NCBI GenBank assembly: GCA_033439265.1
Contig: JAVTVX010000009.1
Span: 547,609-611,608, forward strand
Reading direction: 5' to 3'
DNA from: Dillenia suffruticosa
Lineage: Eukaryota; Streptophyta; Magnoliopsida; Dilleniales; Dilleniaceae
Length of the DNA stretch: 64,000 nucleotides
Of this stretch, positions 11,701 to 23,869 are shown piece by piece. The position numbers were made by a program, and so were the translations under genes. The stretch's first letter is position 1. Every line of letters starts with the position of its first letter. A model generated the notes under the pieces. It had not been told where the DNA came from, did no database searches, and saw only the letters and a list, made by a program, of their open reading frames with translations.

Positions 11701-14096
11701 TTCCTCTGAAGTAGAAGAACAAGGTTTGTAATTAGTTTACATTGCATATAAATTTCCCTCAAATACTAGTGTTAGTTACACATCAACAAGAGCATTACAT
11801 TTTTGACAATTGCCAGATCTAACCAGTTCCGACCTCTCACCCACCCACACATGATCAATCATGAGTTCCACTATGGAGGAACATATATATATATATATAT
11901 ATATTACTTATTAGTTGTTCTTTTTAATTACGTTTAAGGGTTTTTGTTGGTGCTAAATTCTTGTCCTGCATATATTTACTGTCTATGCATTAGGAGAAAG
12001 ATTGGCTGCTTCGAGTATCGATGCTACTGATAAGATCTGGGAGGAGATTTCAGCACCTGCTGGTCAGGGAAATGCTGAGCAAAATCCATCTGCTAATAGT
12101 GTTCCTGTCATTGAGGAATTCCATATGGTAGATGCGACAGATAATCCAGACATGCTAACACGAGACTCAGAGGTTCCTTTCACTTACATGTTTACTTTGT
12201 CAACCAAATGGGCTGCAGAGAAGAATGAAAGGACTTCAGTTCAAGGAAAGATCAAGGTATTCCTTTTTTCCTTGTAGTTCAGCAATTCAAATACCAATGG
12301 TTCTTCGTTCTTCTACCATCCCATTATTCAATATGTTAAAGTTACAAAACTAGTACTTCTATATGAAAATTTGAGCTTTTAATTCTGGGTGAGAGGGAGC
12401 TATAGATGAAGAAGCAATATGCTTTTATATGCAAATCTCGTATCTGCACACCCTCCCCTCAAGAGAATGCACTAAACGATGGCCCAAAAAGGAGCGGCTA
12501 ATATTTTGTATAATGGTGGTGGAAGGTAGCAACAAGACTATTGAGTTAAGTTTGAAATTTGAGTAAGGGACATTTTCTTGCATACAAAATTCCAGTTAAT
12601 ATGTGTCCTATTTAAATGTCATCAATGCACCTTCAAATCATTAAAGAGGATTTGAAGATGATGTTTACTTACTCTGCTGGAATGTGTTTAAGTGATTCAT
12701 TTTTCTATTACCCTTTCATTTTTTGAACTGTGGAAACAACTTTTGCAGTGCTTTCTTACTGGTGTCAAGGGGTTCCAATTTAAGCAACGAGCTACTTTTG
12801 AGCTTCGTGTTTATGTTGATGATGGCAGCTTGATCTCTGAGATTGCTGTAGATCATAATGTAAGTTAAAGGCAATTCTTCAATTTTTTTTTAATTATATT
12901 TTATAGGTAACGTATTTAACAAACAATTCATGTTCTTTATGAATCTTGTTCAGGTTGTGCAGAAAGGAATTGGTCACTCTCCTCAGGAGGTCACCACTGC
13001 TCTTACTTCTTCAGACACGAAAGTTGTTAGTAATATGAAGGAGACCTTAAAGCAATTTCAAAATTTCTTAGCAAATTTTGAGGTAATTCCGATTAGGTTT
13101 TTGATACTTTCAAGCTGTTCATATGTTTGATCACCCTGCAACTTTTTAAACTAACCAGAAAGCTTATGTTAATCTACATTAGATGTTTGTAATGTGATTT
13201 CAAATGGGCCTAGGTGTGAAGGTAACGGTTTCTTGGACTCGGAAATGTCAACTCATTGGTCCAATCATTGGCTTTGTGCCAACCATGCTGGTTTTTGTGA
13301 GCCCTTAAGATAGGAGGAAGAAGGATAAAACAGGATTATTTAGAAATCAAACTATATTAGTAAAGTGGCCACAATGTAAAGTTGCTTACATTGCTTGAGG
13401 CTTCAGATTTAATCCTAGAAGCAGTCTTTTCTTTATGAAAAGGTGGGGATGCTGTAGATTCCAGGTCACCTTTTCTTTATGACTCTGCTTCACTTGTGGA
13501 CATTTTCAATCCACTTCTAATCATTTAGTGCTTGATCATTTTTATTGTGATATATGAAATTACAGTCAAAGATTTGTAGCGTATTTCTAAAAGTTTGCTT
13601 GACTAAAAAGAAAAAATTAAAATTTTTGTAATTCCTGAGATCTATTCTTGTTCATGTCTTGCAAGAGCATGACTCAATGCACTGAAATTATGTGAATAAT
13701 TGTTCCTGCTATTTTCAATTGATAGAAGTTATTTTCCCATCATGTAACGTGTCCTTTTTCTTTGCTTGGTGGATTATGTTAGCTCTTAGTTCTTGCTGTT
13801 GTTCCTTTATTTGGAGGATCAATACTGTACGTGGGAAAAGAGAGTGGCTGCCTTGAATCGCTGCTATATTTGTGTGGATTTAAGAGGCTAAATTATGTAA
13901 TGCTTATTGAGGATTCTTTATTTTCCAGGGTACAGTGCTGGTGGAGATAAATGATACTTCTCCTGTTCCTATTGCCCTTGAAATGAACCAAGGGTGTCCT
14001 TCATCTGATGCATGGCTGCTTGTAAAGAGACTGAAGTCTGCTCCGGCTCAGATGCCACAATATTATCCTGTGGACCCGATTGAGCTGTCACCATAA
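8763..14096 (+). CDS. RMI1: RecQ-mediated genome instability protein 1 (RMI1)
   Basis: Eight exons: 8763-9275, 10074-10244, 10994-11139, 11587-11723, 11994-12256, 12749-12859, 12954-13082 and 13929-14096. All junctions are GT-AG and the frame is kept throughout, giving 545 aa. RMI1 is the OB-fold subunit of the nuclear RecQ helicase-TOP3alpha-RMI1 complex that dissolves double Holliday junctions and limits crossovers, also in meiosis. The N-terminus is acidic and Ser/Gln-rich (SSSDEEDD, a Q run, DDDDDDAEF). From about residue 90 comes the conserved N-terminal module (LGLRLRREWL, AKLCFEQFL, LPGPYVLQ) and OB-fold 1 through exons 2-3 (FGMEYRPIQDLQVLAPAGLK, VPEVIEVLGGS). A poorly conserved linker fills exons 4-5. 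The C-terminal OB-fold 2 is in exons 5-8 (PFTYM, VKGFQFKQRATFELRVYVDD, IGHSPQEVTTAL, ALEMNQGCPSSDAWLL). It appears intact. Confidence 0.95.
8918..8939 (+). promoter_or_regulatory. telo-box-like repeats inside RMI1 exon 1
   Basis: AAACCCTAA at 8918-8926, followed by degenerate telomere-type repeats. The same bases encode the Pro-Asn-rich stretch PNPKPNPN. Telo-boxes near the start of plant genes act together with site II motifs; here the box lies in coding sequence about 155 bases after the ATG. The function is inferred. Confidence 0.4.
9430..9900 (+). repeat. three degenerate direct repeats in RMI1 intron 1
   Basis: Three diverged copies of a unit containing GGGGGTGTGG, AACTTGAAT and CTTTTGAACCATGTAAGTTTG, near 9460-9560, 9580-9670 and 9765-9850. 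They lie wholly inside intron 1 and look like a local tandem duplication rather than a transposon. Confidence 0.7.
11477..11542 (+). repeat. 33-bp tandem duplication in RMI1 intron 3
   Basis: Two essentially identical copies of a unit starting GTTAGTCAATCAAACCAG, in the 3' part of the intron before exon 4. It is recent, since the copies have not diverged. Confidence 0.85.
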
Positions 14097-15026
14097 GATG
14101 CGTCAACCTTTTCTGCACGAGAGGATAAATATGCAGTCAGAATGAATGATTTTATGGATCTTCTGCAGCTCTTGCTGTCTGAACTCTTTGAGATTAGAGA
14201 ACCAGATGAGTGGGCAGAGAATTTTCTAGCCATCCCCATGTAATATGCGTCATACCTGAACTCTCAAGGCTTCTCTAAATTTGATGTCCAGGGGAAGAAG
14301 TTGCACCCATGATCAATCATCTTATGGTGTTTTGGAGAGAAACAGGTGTCTAAAGATTGGCTTGTTGACTGGATCAAGCTTCTGCTGGATTTCACTTTCT
14401 ATACATGATCATTAGACAAAAAGTAAGATTTTACACATCAGTGATCCGTCAAATGATTTTACACATCAGTGATCAGTCGAATGCTCAATGTTTCATTGAA
14501 AGCTATCATTGAAGCCTTTCTTGCTTGTGGCCATTGAGAATTTTCTTTTAGTTGATCAAATAGTGGAAAAGAGTGTTCTTGGAGAGCTCTTATAGATGGC
14601 GAGCCCCGGAGTGAGAGTCCTTCCAGCAGAGGAGGCATTCACAATGACTTTCCTTCTGCTTTTTCATAGGCGTGGAAGACAATACCATGGTAAGAGATCT
14701 TCTGTTACAATGGATTGGATGGTTATTTATTGTTTGAAGATCTCTGTTACAGATCACAACATTTGTTCTTTGTTTTTAAGTAAATGTAATCTTGGTTTTC
14801 AATTTTATTATTTTTAATAAATTTTTAGGTTAGAGAATGTGAGTTGTCTGTCACAATGTTGTTTTCGAATGATGCATGATAATTGGTTTCAAGCTGATGA
14901 ATGCCATGAACAGTAAAATTCACAATTCAGAGAAGCTGGTATTGTCCTCAATGATAAGCCCTTTCAATTTTAGGTCTAAGCGTCCCTAGTGCTAAACTAG
15001 CAGAATTAACAACAATTCAGGAAGTA
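14097..15026 (+). other. RMI1 3' region and intergenic spacer
   Basis: The first few hundred bases are presumably RMI1 3' UTR. They contain a 28-bp imperfect tandem duplication around 14427-14482 (TTTTACACATCAGTGATC twice). The small open frame at 14596-14817 has no recognisable domain. Nothing else is seen before the HSD relic. Confidence 0.5.
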
Positions 15027-15407
15027 TCATTTCCCAGTCTGATGCATGATAGACTGATTGTCAGCAACATTTTCCAGACGGCTCTCACTTCTAGCAGTGA
15101 GAACTAAACAAATACTCATAAGCCAGGTGCCGTGAGAGAAATACAAAGCAATCGTAGTAACAATTTTGGGATTCTCATAAATTTGCGTTAGGAGTTGATA
15201 ATCTCTTGGATTTGTTAGACTAACCTTGCCAATGCCTGACGATGCCCCTGTAATTAGAACTACTTTTCCGGCAACATTTTCCTTGTATTTGGATTTTACT
15301 ATACTATGAAAGAATCTGTCTATAATTAATGTCTGAACAAGGACAGTCAGCAAAATTAGGGAGATCAGGGGAACAAGTATTTTCATGACATCGTGAACGT
15401 AATCCAT
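15027..15407 (-). pseudogene. 11-beta-HSD-like (steroleosin) relic, exon 1 and part of exon 2
   Basis: Exon 1 (15225-15407, 183 nt) has the same length and layout as exon 1 of the intact neighbour: an N-terminal membrane segment (LVPLISLILLTVLVQTLI) and the cofactor motif TGASSGIG, then a GT donor. The next exon is only a fragment at about 15030-15145. It retains HLAYEY, then loses the AKRGA block, so the rest (LVLTARSESRLENVADN) falls in another frame, and the acceptor AG before it is gone. Exons 3-6 are absent, because RMI1 follows. The GA-rich leader just upstream (15416-15441) matches that of the intact gene. It is a dead partial duplicate of the gene at 16256-18743. Confidence 0.85.
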
Positions 15408-15675
15408 AGCTTCATGAGAGAGAGAGAGAGAGAGAGAGAGCTATGTTTTATTTCTTGAAGAGCTTATGTTTCACTTGGTGGCATTTTCTTCTTGTATATT
15501 TTGGAAAGGCTTGGACCTTTTGCACGTATGTCGTGCAGCAGTATTGCTAGGCGGAAAGGAACGGTGAACATCATTTTCTTCCGGAGACCTTTTACCAAGC
15601 GTATAGCCAAAGCTATGGTGGCCATTTCTTGATAACTGACCATGTCAAATTTCCTGATATTCATGATTGGACATT

Positions 15676-15875
15676 TTTTTTTGGAGTCCTTGGACTTTGT
15701 CCACCATCCAGAGTCTAGACCTTCGCTCTAACTAATTCAGGTCAAATCGATTGAGATCTCTTTTGGGGATAGGGGTCTCCCAACGTAATCGACTCCATGT
15801 TTAAATCACGAGTTGAACTCGTGATTTTGATTAAAGGACACAACGACTTATCCACTCTACCAATTTTTCAGCAGT
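15676..15875 (-). mobile_element. tRNA-derived SINE, minus strand
   Basis: On the minus strand it has an A-box-like TTGGTAGAGTGGATAAG, a B-box-like CGAGTTCAACTCG, and a 3' end GTGGACAAAGTCCAAGGAC leading into nine A. The short duplication GACATT lies at 15670-15675 and 15876-15881. Its tail resembles that of the SINE at 3652-3847. It sits between the HSD relic and the intact HSD gene. Confidence 0.75.
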
Positions 15876-16255
15876 GACATTGTTTATTTTTATCATCTTC
15901 CATGACAGATTCTTAATGATTCAAGTTATGTTCCAGCTTTAATTTTATCCAGAGTTAGTTTAGAACATGGACTAGAGTGACGAATATGGAGGACGGATTG
16001 AGCTAACCCGCAACAGACAAACCATTTTATAAGCCGAGTTTAGAATTAGAGGATACAATTTGCTAAAGTCGAGAAATGACAAATAAGAAATATCCAAAGC
16101 AAGCACCCCATAAAAGACATATAAAGAAACAAAGAACCAAACAAAAGACCAAGAACATAAGCCCAAAGAAGCAGCCTGCACCAGGGAAAATCTAGTGCCC
16201 CAAAGACAAAAGACGGCCTTGCATAGTAGAAACAGGAACAAGAAACCTTGAACTA

Positions 16256-18743
16256 TTATTTTCTTTTGACTGTATCTGCTTCAAAGTTGATCAGTTCATT
16301 CAGATTTGAGCTGTTGCTTCTTGCATTCTGCAGCAGTGCTTTAGGCCTTGTTACAAACAGCATTCGAGTAATCCACTCCACTACCTCCGGGCAAAGTACC
16401 TTTGCAACGAAGGTCATCTTGTACCAAGATGGCTCTGTCAGGTATCTATCTCCTCGACAGATGCTGTTAATGATTGCTTTTGCACTTCTTTCTGATGATT
16501 GCCTCGGTATAAAATGAGCTTGAAACTGGCCACAAATTGCAAACAACCAAGATTAGTGACATTAGCAACCCAATGTTGTGAAAGTGAATATAAAAGTTAT
16601 GGGCATTAATCTTTTGTTTACAAGTAATGGAAAAGAAGAAGGTTCTCATTCCATGTAGGCAGGCTAAGTAAAATTGTTATTGATAGGTTCTCAAAATGTT
16701 CCTTTCCCGTCTCTCTCACACAGGCAAATTAATAATACCTCTATCTAGCTAGTAACTAAGTGAATAATAGTTACACAAAATATAGGATGGTAATGAAGTG
16801 GATAAATAGTTACACAAAATATAAGAGGGTAAGAGCTCACACCACACTTTAAGAGATGGGTGTTCTCTCTCTCTCTCTCTCTCATCATTTTATATCATAT
16901 TTGGCTCACCGTTGTTATTCTTTCCTCTGAGGTGATTCCAGTGTCAATCAAGCCGGGAGACAGGATGGTAATTCCAATGTCCTTCCCAACTTCGATCCTT
17001 AGAGTCTCATAAAAGCCAAAGAGTGCAGCCTTGCTTGCCTATAATACGTGCAAGAATAATAACCAATTACAATGAGGAAAAAGGGTACGTACACAAGATC
17101 AAGTTCTCATCTGTGAGGGTACCCACACAATAGGAACCGATATATGGTAAGGATAACCATCCTGTAATTGAGGCATTCACTGCGATCTTTCCTTTGCTCT
17201 TCTTGAGATGGGGAATTGCAAAATAAGTTGGGTATACATAACCCCAGAAGTTTGTGTCCTACCAAAGCAGTCAGACATATTTTAATGTCAGATCACATCC
17301 ATTACGTGTGTTTGTGTGTGCGCGCGCGTGTTTCCGAATCCAAGCAATGAAGGAGGATGGATATGGTTTGATACAGACTCTCGGAATTCTCTCTCTCCCT
17401 CTCTCTCTGGAGAGAGAAGCAAAAGTAACCCAAGAGAATCCTCACAGAAGAAAGGGGATTCTCTCGCTTGAAAGAGAAGTAACCGTTACAATGTTACATC
17501 ACGTGTGAGAAGAAACATATTCTCATAGTGGGGACTGCTGGTCTTTTAGTGACCTTTAGCAATCTCTTTTGGCTCTCACCTTCGACTGCACTCTCTCTTT
17601 AACACAAACATACTAAAAAAAACCAGATTCAATTCAGTAAGTTGGGTCGACATTCACTGTGGTATATGCATTTTTTTTTATAGAACCAAAGTGGAAAAAA
17701 TAGTTGGGTTTTCTGGAAAAATTTTGGGAAATGTCCTCACTGGATTTTTTATTTTTTGATTTTTTTAATTAGTTTTTAAGATCTATTGCTATGCTGTGTA
17801 CCATATTTGTGCTTTTCTAGTTAAGATAATGAACCAGTGCAATACCATGATGGAGATAGAGTCAGAAGGATCCTTCAGCTCCTCAAACATTTTGACCAAA
17901 ACAATCCCCGCATTGTTTACAAGATGATCCACTTGAGCATCCCCATCAATACCCAAAAACAGAAGAAACAGAGTTAATATTTCCCATCGATAGAATACTA
18001 ATACATTGTTAACGAAGTGCGTGAGTGAGAGAAGGAAGGAAGAGGATTTTATAATATGAATGTTGCCGTTTATTCAAACCAGAAAAAATATTACAATAAA
18101 CTCTCTCAATTACTTGTTTGCCCTTGCTCCAACGCTTCAATGGCCACTATTTTTTACCACTATTTGTATAATCATGTGGTTCAAGATTGAAACAAGTAAT
18201 AGGAAGTCATATTTGGCCCAAAAAAGGAATTGTTACTCCCCCAAAGCTACTATTAAAGTAAGAAGTAGAGAAAACAAAAATCAAAACATACGCCGTCCAA
18301 AGTGGTGAACTGCTTTATCTACAAGCTGCTTACAGTCTTCAACTTTGGAAACATCTGCTCGAATGGCAATGACATCGGGTGATCCCAAATGGCGAGCCAT
18401 ATTGGCAACATCGCAAAGCAGATTCTCTCGTCTGGCACTTAGAGCTAAACAAGCCCCTCTCTTGGCATATTCATAAGCCAAATGCTGCAAAAATGGGAAA
18501 TTAAAGAAGAAACGCAAGATAGCAAACAATAATGTTCTCTGTCTTATTTTTGTGAAGTACCTGGCCGATGCCTGAAGATGCTCCAGTGATTAGGACCACT
18601 TTTCCTCTCACATTTTCTTCATAGAGGAAGCGCAGGACCCAAGTGACAAACTTGTGTGCTAGATATATTGGTTGGATAAATACGAGTATGATTAAAGAGA
18701 CCGGAGGAATTACTATATTCATCACCGTCTGAATCATGTCCAT
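16256..18743 (-). CDS. 11-beta-hydroxysteroid dehydrogenase-like protein (steroleosin/HSD)
   Basis: Six exons on the minus strand: 18561-18743, 18292-18484, 17846-17931, 17127-17258, 16910-17038 and 16256-16525. All have GT-AG introns; exon 2 ends with GGC before GTATGT, so codon 126 (Leu) is split. The product is 330 aa, against about 350 usual for the family. It is an NADP(H)-dependent short-chain dehydrogenase of the HSD family, whose members sit on oil bodies or ER and act on sterol-type substrates. Residues 8-30 form a hydrophobic anchor with a Pro-Pro pair (13-14), like the proline knob of steroleosins. The cofactor motif TGASSGIG is at 53-60 and NNAG at 131-134; the catalytic triad is Ser184, Tyr197 and Lys201 (YCASK). 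The GIT.LSPG.IDTGIT block and a YLTEPSW tail follow. A GA-rich leader precedes the ATG. The C-terminus is shorter than in HSD1-type proteins and ends VKRK. Confidence 0.93.
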
Positions 18744-18771
18744 TGAGAGAGAGAGAGAGAGATTAAAGAAA

Positions 18772-20170
18772 CAAAGATAGAGTGTGTTGGTGAGTGTATG
18801 CGATTTGGAAAGGATTTGACTCAAGACGGACATTGGGGAATGTATGAAGAACAAAGGAATATGTTTTCAACACAAAAGGCCGAGAATTATTCCATTCTTT
18901 TTTTTTCTCCCCCCTATATGTATGAAAGCAGTGTTCCTAGGGGAGGGCATGTGACAATTAAAGAAGACATAGGACCGCCTTGCTTTATTTCACCCGCAAC
19001 TAAAATTCATGAATGGTTTTATAATCGATTGTTCTGCTTCTATCACCTCTTCAAACCTAGATGGGGACATTCGACCATCAAGGTAGGACATGGGACGACC
19101 ATTAGTTATCTCACCCAACACAAATTTATTGACATAATGTCAGTTTACTTGCCCCGAGTAAACGATCTTTCTCTTAGAATTGCAATTAGAGATGAATAAT
19201 TTATTTAAAAACCAATCATTGATATTTTTTAACGTTGAAACAAAAATAAAACTAACTAATCATAATATGGAGATATGATAAAAGGGAATAATTATGATCA
19301 ATAACATATTTTATGCTATTTCTTAATCTAGTTAAGGGAGTAGAACTATAGTTGATTGGGAGGGCCATGCCCCCCCCCTCTTTTACAGAGATGAGGTGTA
19401 TGAGATTTCGAACTCTTAAGTACCACGATGGCGATGTGCTAAAGTTTGCCCCAACTGCCAAAACTTAATTATGGTCGCAATCAATCTAGGAAAGATGGAA
19501 AGTATATCAATTCTTATCATCAATTAGAAAGGAGAGCAATAGTACCAAAAAAAAAAAAAGGGAAAGGAGAGCAATCAAAGTATAACCATCTACATTTATT
19601 TCTTTTCCTGTATAATTTGTTCACATGGATCCCCACACCTTAATATCCTTTTCTCAACCTACAGAGCTATTGTCACACAAATAACACATAACAATCCAAC
19701 CTATATAGCAAGTTCAAAGCTTAGTTTATGCACAAAAGCAAACCAGATGATGAACAAAATAAATGTCATAATATCGATCTAGGCTCTAGTCTGTTTTGTC
19801 CTCAGGATAGAGAAGTGTTTCAGGATAGAAATAGTCCTTTAGTCCAATCATGTCTATGATCTTCTTGCTAGGGGCTTCGGATGGTGGCTCACCCAGCCTA
19901 GTGAGATAGGAAAACGCGACAGCACCATTCCAATAGTTCCGGGCAAAATGCCTTCCGGTAGTAGGTCGTCTTGAACCATGCTGGCTTTGTCAAGTATTTG
20001 TCGCCCCGGAGCACGCCGTTCACAATTGCCTTCGCGCAAGCTGCCACTTTTGCCACGTGAAAGAGGCTTATTTGTACCTGGTTATCAAGTTTCATGGCAA
20101 TTGAAGGAAAAAGTGTTGGTTAGAAATCTTTCAAGGAAAATGCCTATTTTTCCGCATTGCAACTTTCTAT
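18772..20170. repeat. duplicated segment D1, copy 1
   Basis: It starts about 30 bases upstream of the HSD ATG and runs through the last-exon relic at 19786-20077. It matches 33788-35480 over almost its whole length, for example the CACATGGGACGACCATTAGT-type block near 19088 and 34490. The second copy carries an extra 376-bp copia fragment. The open frame at 18798-19199 belongs to this non-coding repeat. Confidence 0.85.
19786..20077 (-). pseudogene. HSD-like last-exon relic with frameshift
   Basis: It matches the final exon of HSD genes: after a CAG acceptor it encodes VQISLFHVAKVAACAKAIV, LRGDKYLTKPAWFKTTYY and FCPELLEWCCRVF. A one-base shift then puts the tail (IIDMIGLKDYFYPETLLYP, ending EDKTD) in another frame. 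Length is 292 nt against 288 in the intact-frame copy at 35131-35418. No exons 1-5 are present. Its C-terminus is of the longer HSD1 type and differs from that of the intact gene next door. Confidence 0.85.
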
Positions 20171-20942
20171 TTGATAAATCAACAGTGAGGCTGGTGCATA
20201 GCGAGGGGTCACGATATTAATCAAAATGTCTAAATTGATCCTAAAATGAGTACTGCTCCTTTTGTTTTGGTCCGGGTGGAGGGGCTTGGAATCCAAACAT
20301 AAAATCTAAGACAATCACCAATAAAACTCAAACTAAATACCCACCTAACAGGACAGTGAAGACTTTGTCCCATTTATTGTATTTGCCCATTCTTCTAATA
20401 CATGCTAGACATTTAGAAATTTTAAACTTGTAAAATAATGTGTATACTTTCACATTTGTCCTCAAGTGTTGGGTAATACTTTAAACAATAAAAATGCTAA
20501 CAAATTAAGTTTTAATTCTAGATTTTAGAATCAACTTTTAAAATACAAATATAAGAGAGAGAAAAAAAAACAAAAAAGTTTCAAAAAAAAAAAAAAATAG
20601 AGAAGCTGATAAAACAAAAATAAAAATAAAAATAATGAAAAAAAAAATTATTCATAGAAACTTATAATAATAATGATAATAATAATTCAATTTGTTGACA
20701 CTCATATCTTTACGTATAACTTATATCTAGATTCTTAATGACTTATCTCGAGATTTCACTAAATTCCCCAAATTTAAACTCTCACTCCTCTTAACCGATA
20801 TGTTTTTAGGATTTCGTTATACATATTCAAATCATTTTAAATGATATTCTCATATTATCCGCGGTTGAACATTTGCGACCAACCATAGAGAGTTAAATGT
20901 TGGGTAATACATTAAAATTTTAATTGCAAAAATTGGTTCATA

Positions 20943-21082
20943 CAATAATAATAAAAAACTGAATTTTAATCCCAATACTTTGGAGTTGACCATTTGAGAA
21001 ACAAATATGAAAGTAATTAAAATAAATAAATAAATATAAAGATAAATGAATAATAAATAAATAAATAAATAAAAATAAAAAG

Positions 21083-21133
<51 letters not shown>

Positions 21134-23014
21134 AGAATATGATAGTTTAATTTGTGAGGATTTTTCTATACCATTCATTTCTATCTAAAATTATTTTCTC
21201 TTCTAAATTTTTAACTATTATGTATTTACGAATAACTTATATTCATGTTTTTAATAGTTTATCCCTACATTTTACTAAATCTCCTATATTTAAGTTTTCA
21301 GTTCTTCTTACCGGTGTATCCATGGGTTTTCTTTACACATGCCCAAATCACCTTAAACGACACTCTCGCATTTTATCCATAATTAAACTAACTCTCAACT
21401 TATAACGAATCTTTTCATTTCTAATTCTATTTTTTTTAGTTTTGCCACACATTTATCTAAATATTTTCATTTCTTTTACGATTATTTTTTATTCTTGTTA
21501 TTGTTTAATAGCCTAACACTAGATATCATACAATAGTACAGGTTTAACCGCGATTTTGTAGAACTTTCCCTTCAAATATATTGATATCATACGATCACAA
21601 AGAATTTCGTATGTTTTTTTCCATTTCATCCAATCCGCTTGTATTTTGTAGTTCACATCTCCATTTATATTGTCATCATTTTGAATGATAGAATCTATAT
21701 ATTTAAATCGTTCACTTTTTGGTATATTTTATCCATTTAATCTAATCGTTTCTTTATCATTCTGATTACTGTTACTAAACCTACTCCCATATACTCAATT
21801 TTCGATCTACTCAGGCTAAACTCTTGAGATTCTAGTATGACCATCTATAGCTCTAATTTAGCACTAATACTTTTCTTAATTTCAACAATTAATACTATAT
21901 CATCTGCAAAAATTATATACAATGGTATTTCATATTAAATATTTTTTATGATTTCGTTTATTACAATGCAAATAGAATTGGGTTTAATGGTGATCCTTGA
22001 TGGAGTCTAATATTAATGGGGAAATTATCGCTCAAATCCTCACAAGTTCTTATATTGGTTATAGCTCTATCGTACATGTTTTTGATGAAATTAATATATT
22101 TCCAAGATATCTTTTTTTTTTTTATCAGCGCCCACCACGATACGTCTCTAAAAACCCTATTTATACTTTTTCTAAATCAATGAATACTATATGTAAATCT
22201 TTCTTATATGTTCTATATGTTTCCATCAAATGTCTTAATAAATGAATTACTCCCGTAGTGGATCTCTCTCTCTCTCTCATGATCTTCGTTTGCTCGCTAC
22301 ACCCGAACCCCTCGCTAGATTGTTCGAACAGCTCTCGCACACTGCTCGACCAGGTAAGTAGTCTCTTCCCCTCCCTCCTTTTCTCTCTCTCCCTCCCTCT
22401 TTCTCTCTCTCTCTCTCCCTCTTCCTTCATCTGCACCCTTTTCTCTCTCTCTTCGCTATTCGCTCTTCTCTCTTCACTTCTTTACCTACTTACGCTTATG
22501 ACCCTTACTTCTTTTGCCTAGATTTGACCATTGCAGACCTAGATCTTGGATCTATACCTTAGATCTGTTCCTCTCTTCTCTCTCGGATCTGACCATTGCT
22601 ACTTGTCGACCCAGACAAAGTAGCTTCTTTCTCTCGCCCTCTCTCTCTTTTGGTCTCTCTCTCCCCGTGACCCCGATTATAGATTTCCGGGCTACCATCT
22701 CTCTCTACAGATTGATTTTTCATCTTACTCTTTGCGGAATTGCCTCTCTCTGCTTCTTTGGGCCAGATTCCCTATTCCGACCTCCGTCTCCCTCAGTCAA
22801 AGCCTTCTGCCTATCGCATCACCCCCTCTCTCGACCCAGATCAACCTCCCTTTGTAGACCCCTGCCACCCTTCTATCTACCTTTAGCCGGAGCCGAGCCC
22901 CAAAGTTCTCTCCATCTGCCCATGGCAGAAGCCTTCAAAGCCTCCAAAGCTTTGAGAATCACTATTACTATTACCATTATTATTATTAACACTATCATTA
23001 TTATTACCATTGCA

Positions 23015-23045
<31 letters not shown>

Positions 23046-23435
23046 GTATTATCATTACTACTATTAATATAATTATAATTATTTGTAATAATCTAATTAT
23101 TATTAATATAAAATATATTATTAACCAGTATCACTATTATTTTGATTATTATTATTACTATTCAATATAGTGTTATTATTACTATTATTTCTACTAATAG
23201 AATCTCTTAATTTAATATTATTATTGTTAGATATACTTTATGATATATATATTTCTCTATTTCTTTATTTATTTATTTATTAGTATTTATGTTTTTATTT
23301 AATTTGTTTTATATATTATTATTTTGAAGAACTACGCCACGGTTGGTCCCAAGCCCAGGTAAAAGAGTAGAGTTGCGGTAGGTCGACAGTTAGTATAAAA
23401 TATTTTGTTAAATGAAAAATGAGAGACAAATATAT
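20943..23435 (-). mobile_element. LINE (RTE-like) insertion, degenerate
   Basis: A 2.5-kb insertion flanked by AAAAATTGGTTCATA (20928-20942) and AAAAATTGGCTCATA (23436-23450). R2 has a single uninterrupted copy of this sequence at 31581-31595, so this is a target-site duplication with a matching empty site. Minus-strand relics of a LINE reverse transcriptase lie at about 21540-22240 ([24 protein letters not shown]). The 3' end on that strand is a short ATT-type tail. The 5' half on that strand is a pyrimidine-rich region (22250-22910) and an ATT microsatellite (about 22965-23160). Long open frames over the latter are low-complexity artefacts. No intact protein remains. Confidence 0.75.
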
Positions 23436-23869
23436 AAAAATTGGCTCATATCTTAAAATTTATCTTTTAAGATAGAAAATTCTCTTATTTATATATTATG
23501 CCACAAAATTTGAGTTAGTGGGTAATGAATACTTTTATCCACGATTTTTACAACCCTTCCGTAATAACAAAAAAAGTTAAAAATTACATAGAATTTTGAA
23601 TCGTTATATCTAGCTAAGTATCAATATCAGAATTTTTAATCATCATATCTAACCTGTATCAATATCAGAATTTTCAATTGTTATATCTAGCCAAGTATCG
23701 ATATCAACTTTATGGTTGATAGAATTTTTAATTCTTATATACTCATACTTATTTCAAGGGCAAGCATCAATATCAACTTTATAGGTGATAGAATTTTTAA
23801 TTGTTATTTGCTCAATACTTATTTCAAGTGCATTGCTATATCTAGCCACCTATCTATAGTAACTTTATG

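Noticed and set aside
14880-14920. CTGATGA motif as a hammerhead ribozyme core
   Set aside because: The required GAAA box and the three helices are not present around it.
22514-23170. 218-codon plus-strand frame
   Set aside because: Pyrimidine-rich sequence followed by an ATT microsatellite (Ile/Thr/Asn run) inside the LINE insertion; the R3 copy does not keep the frame.
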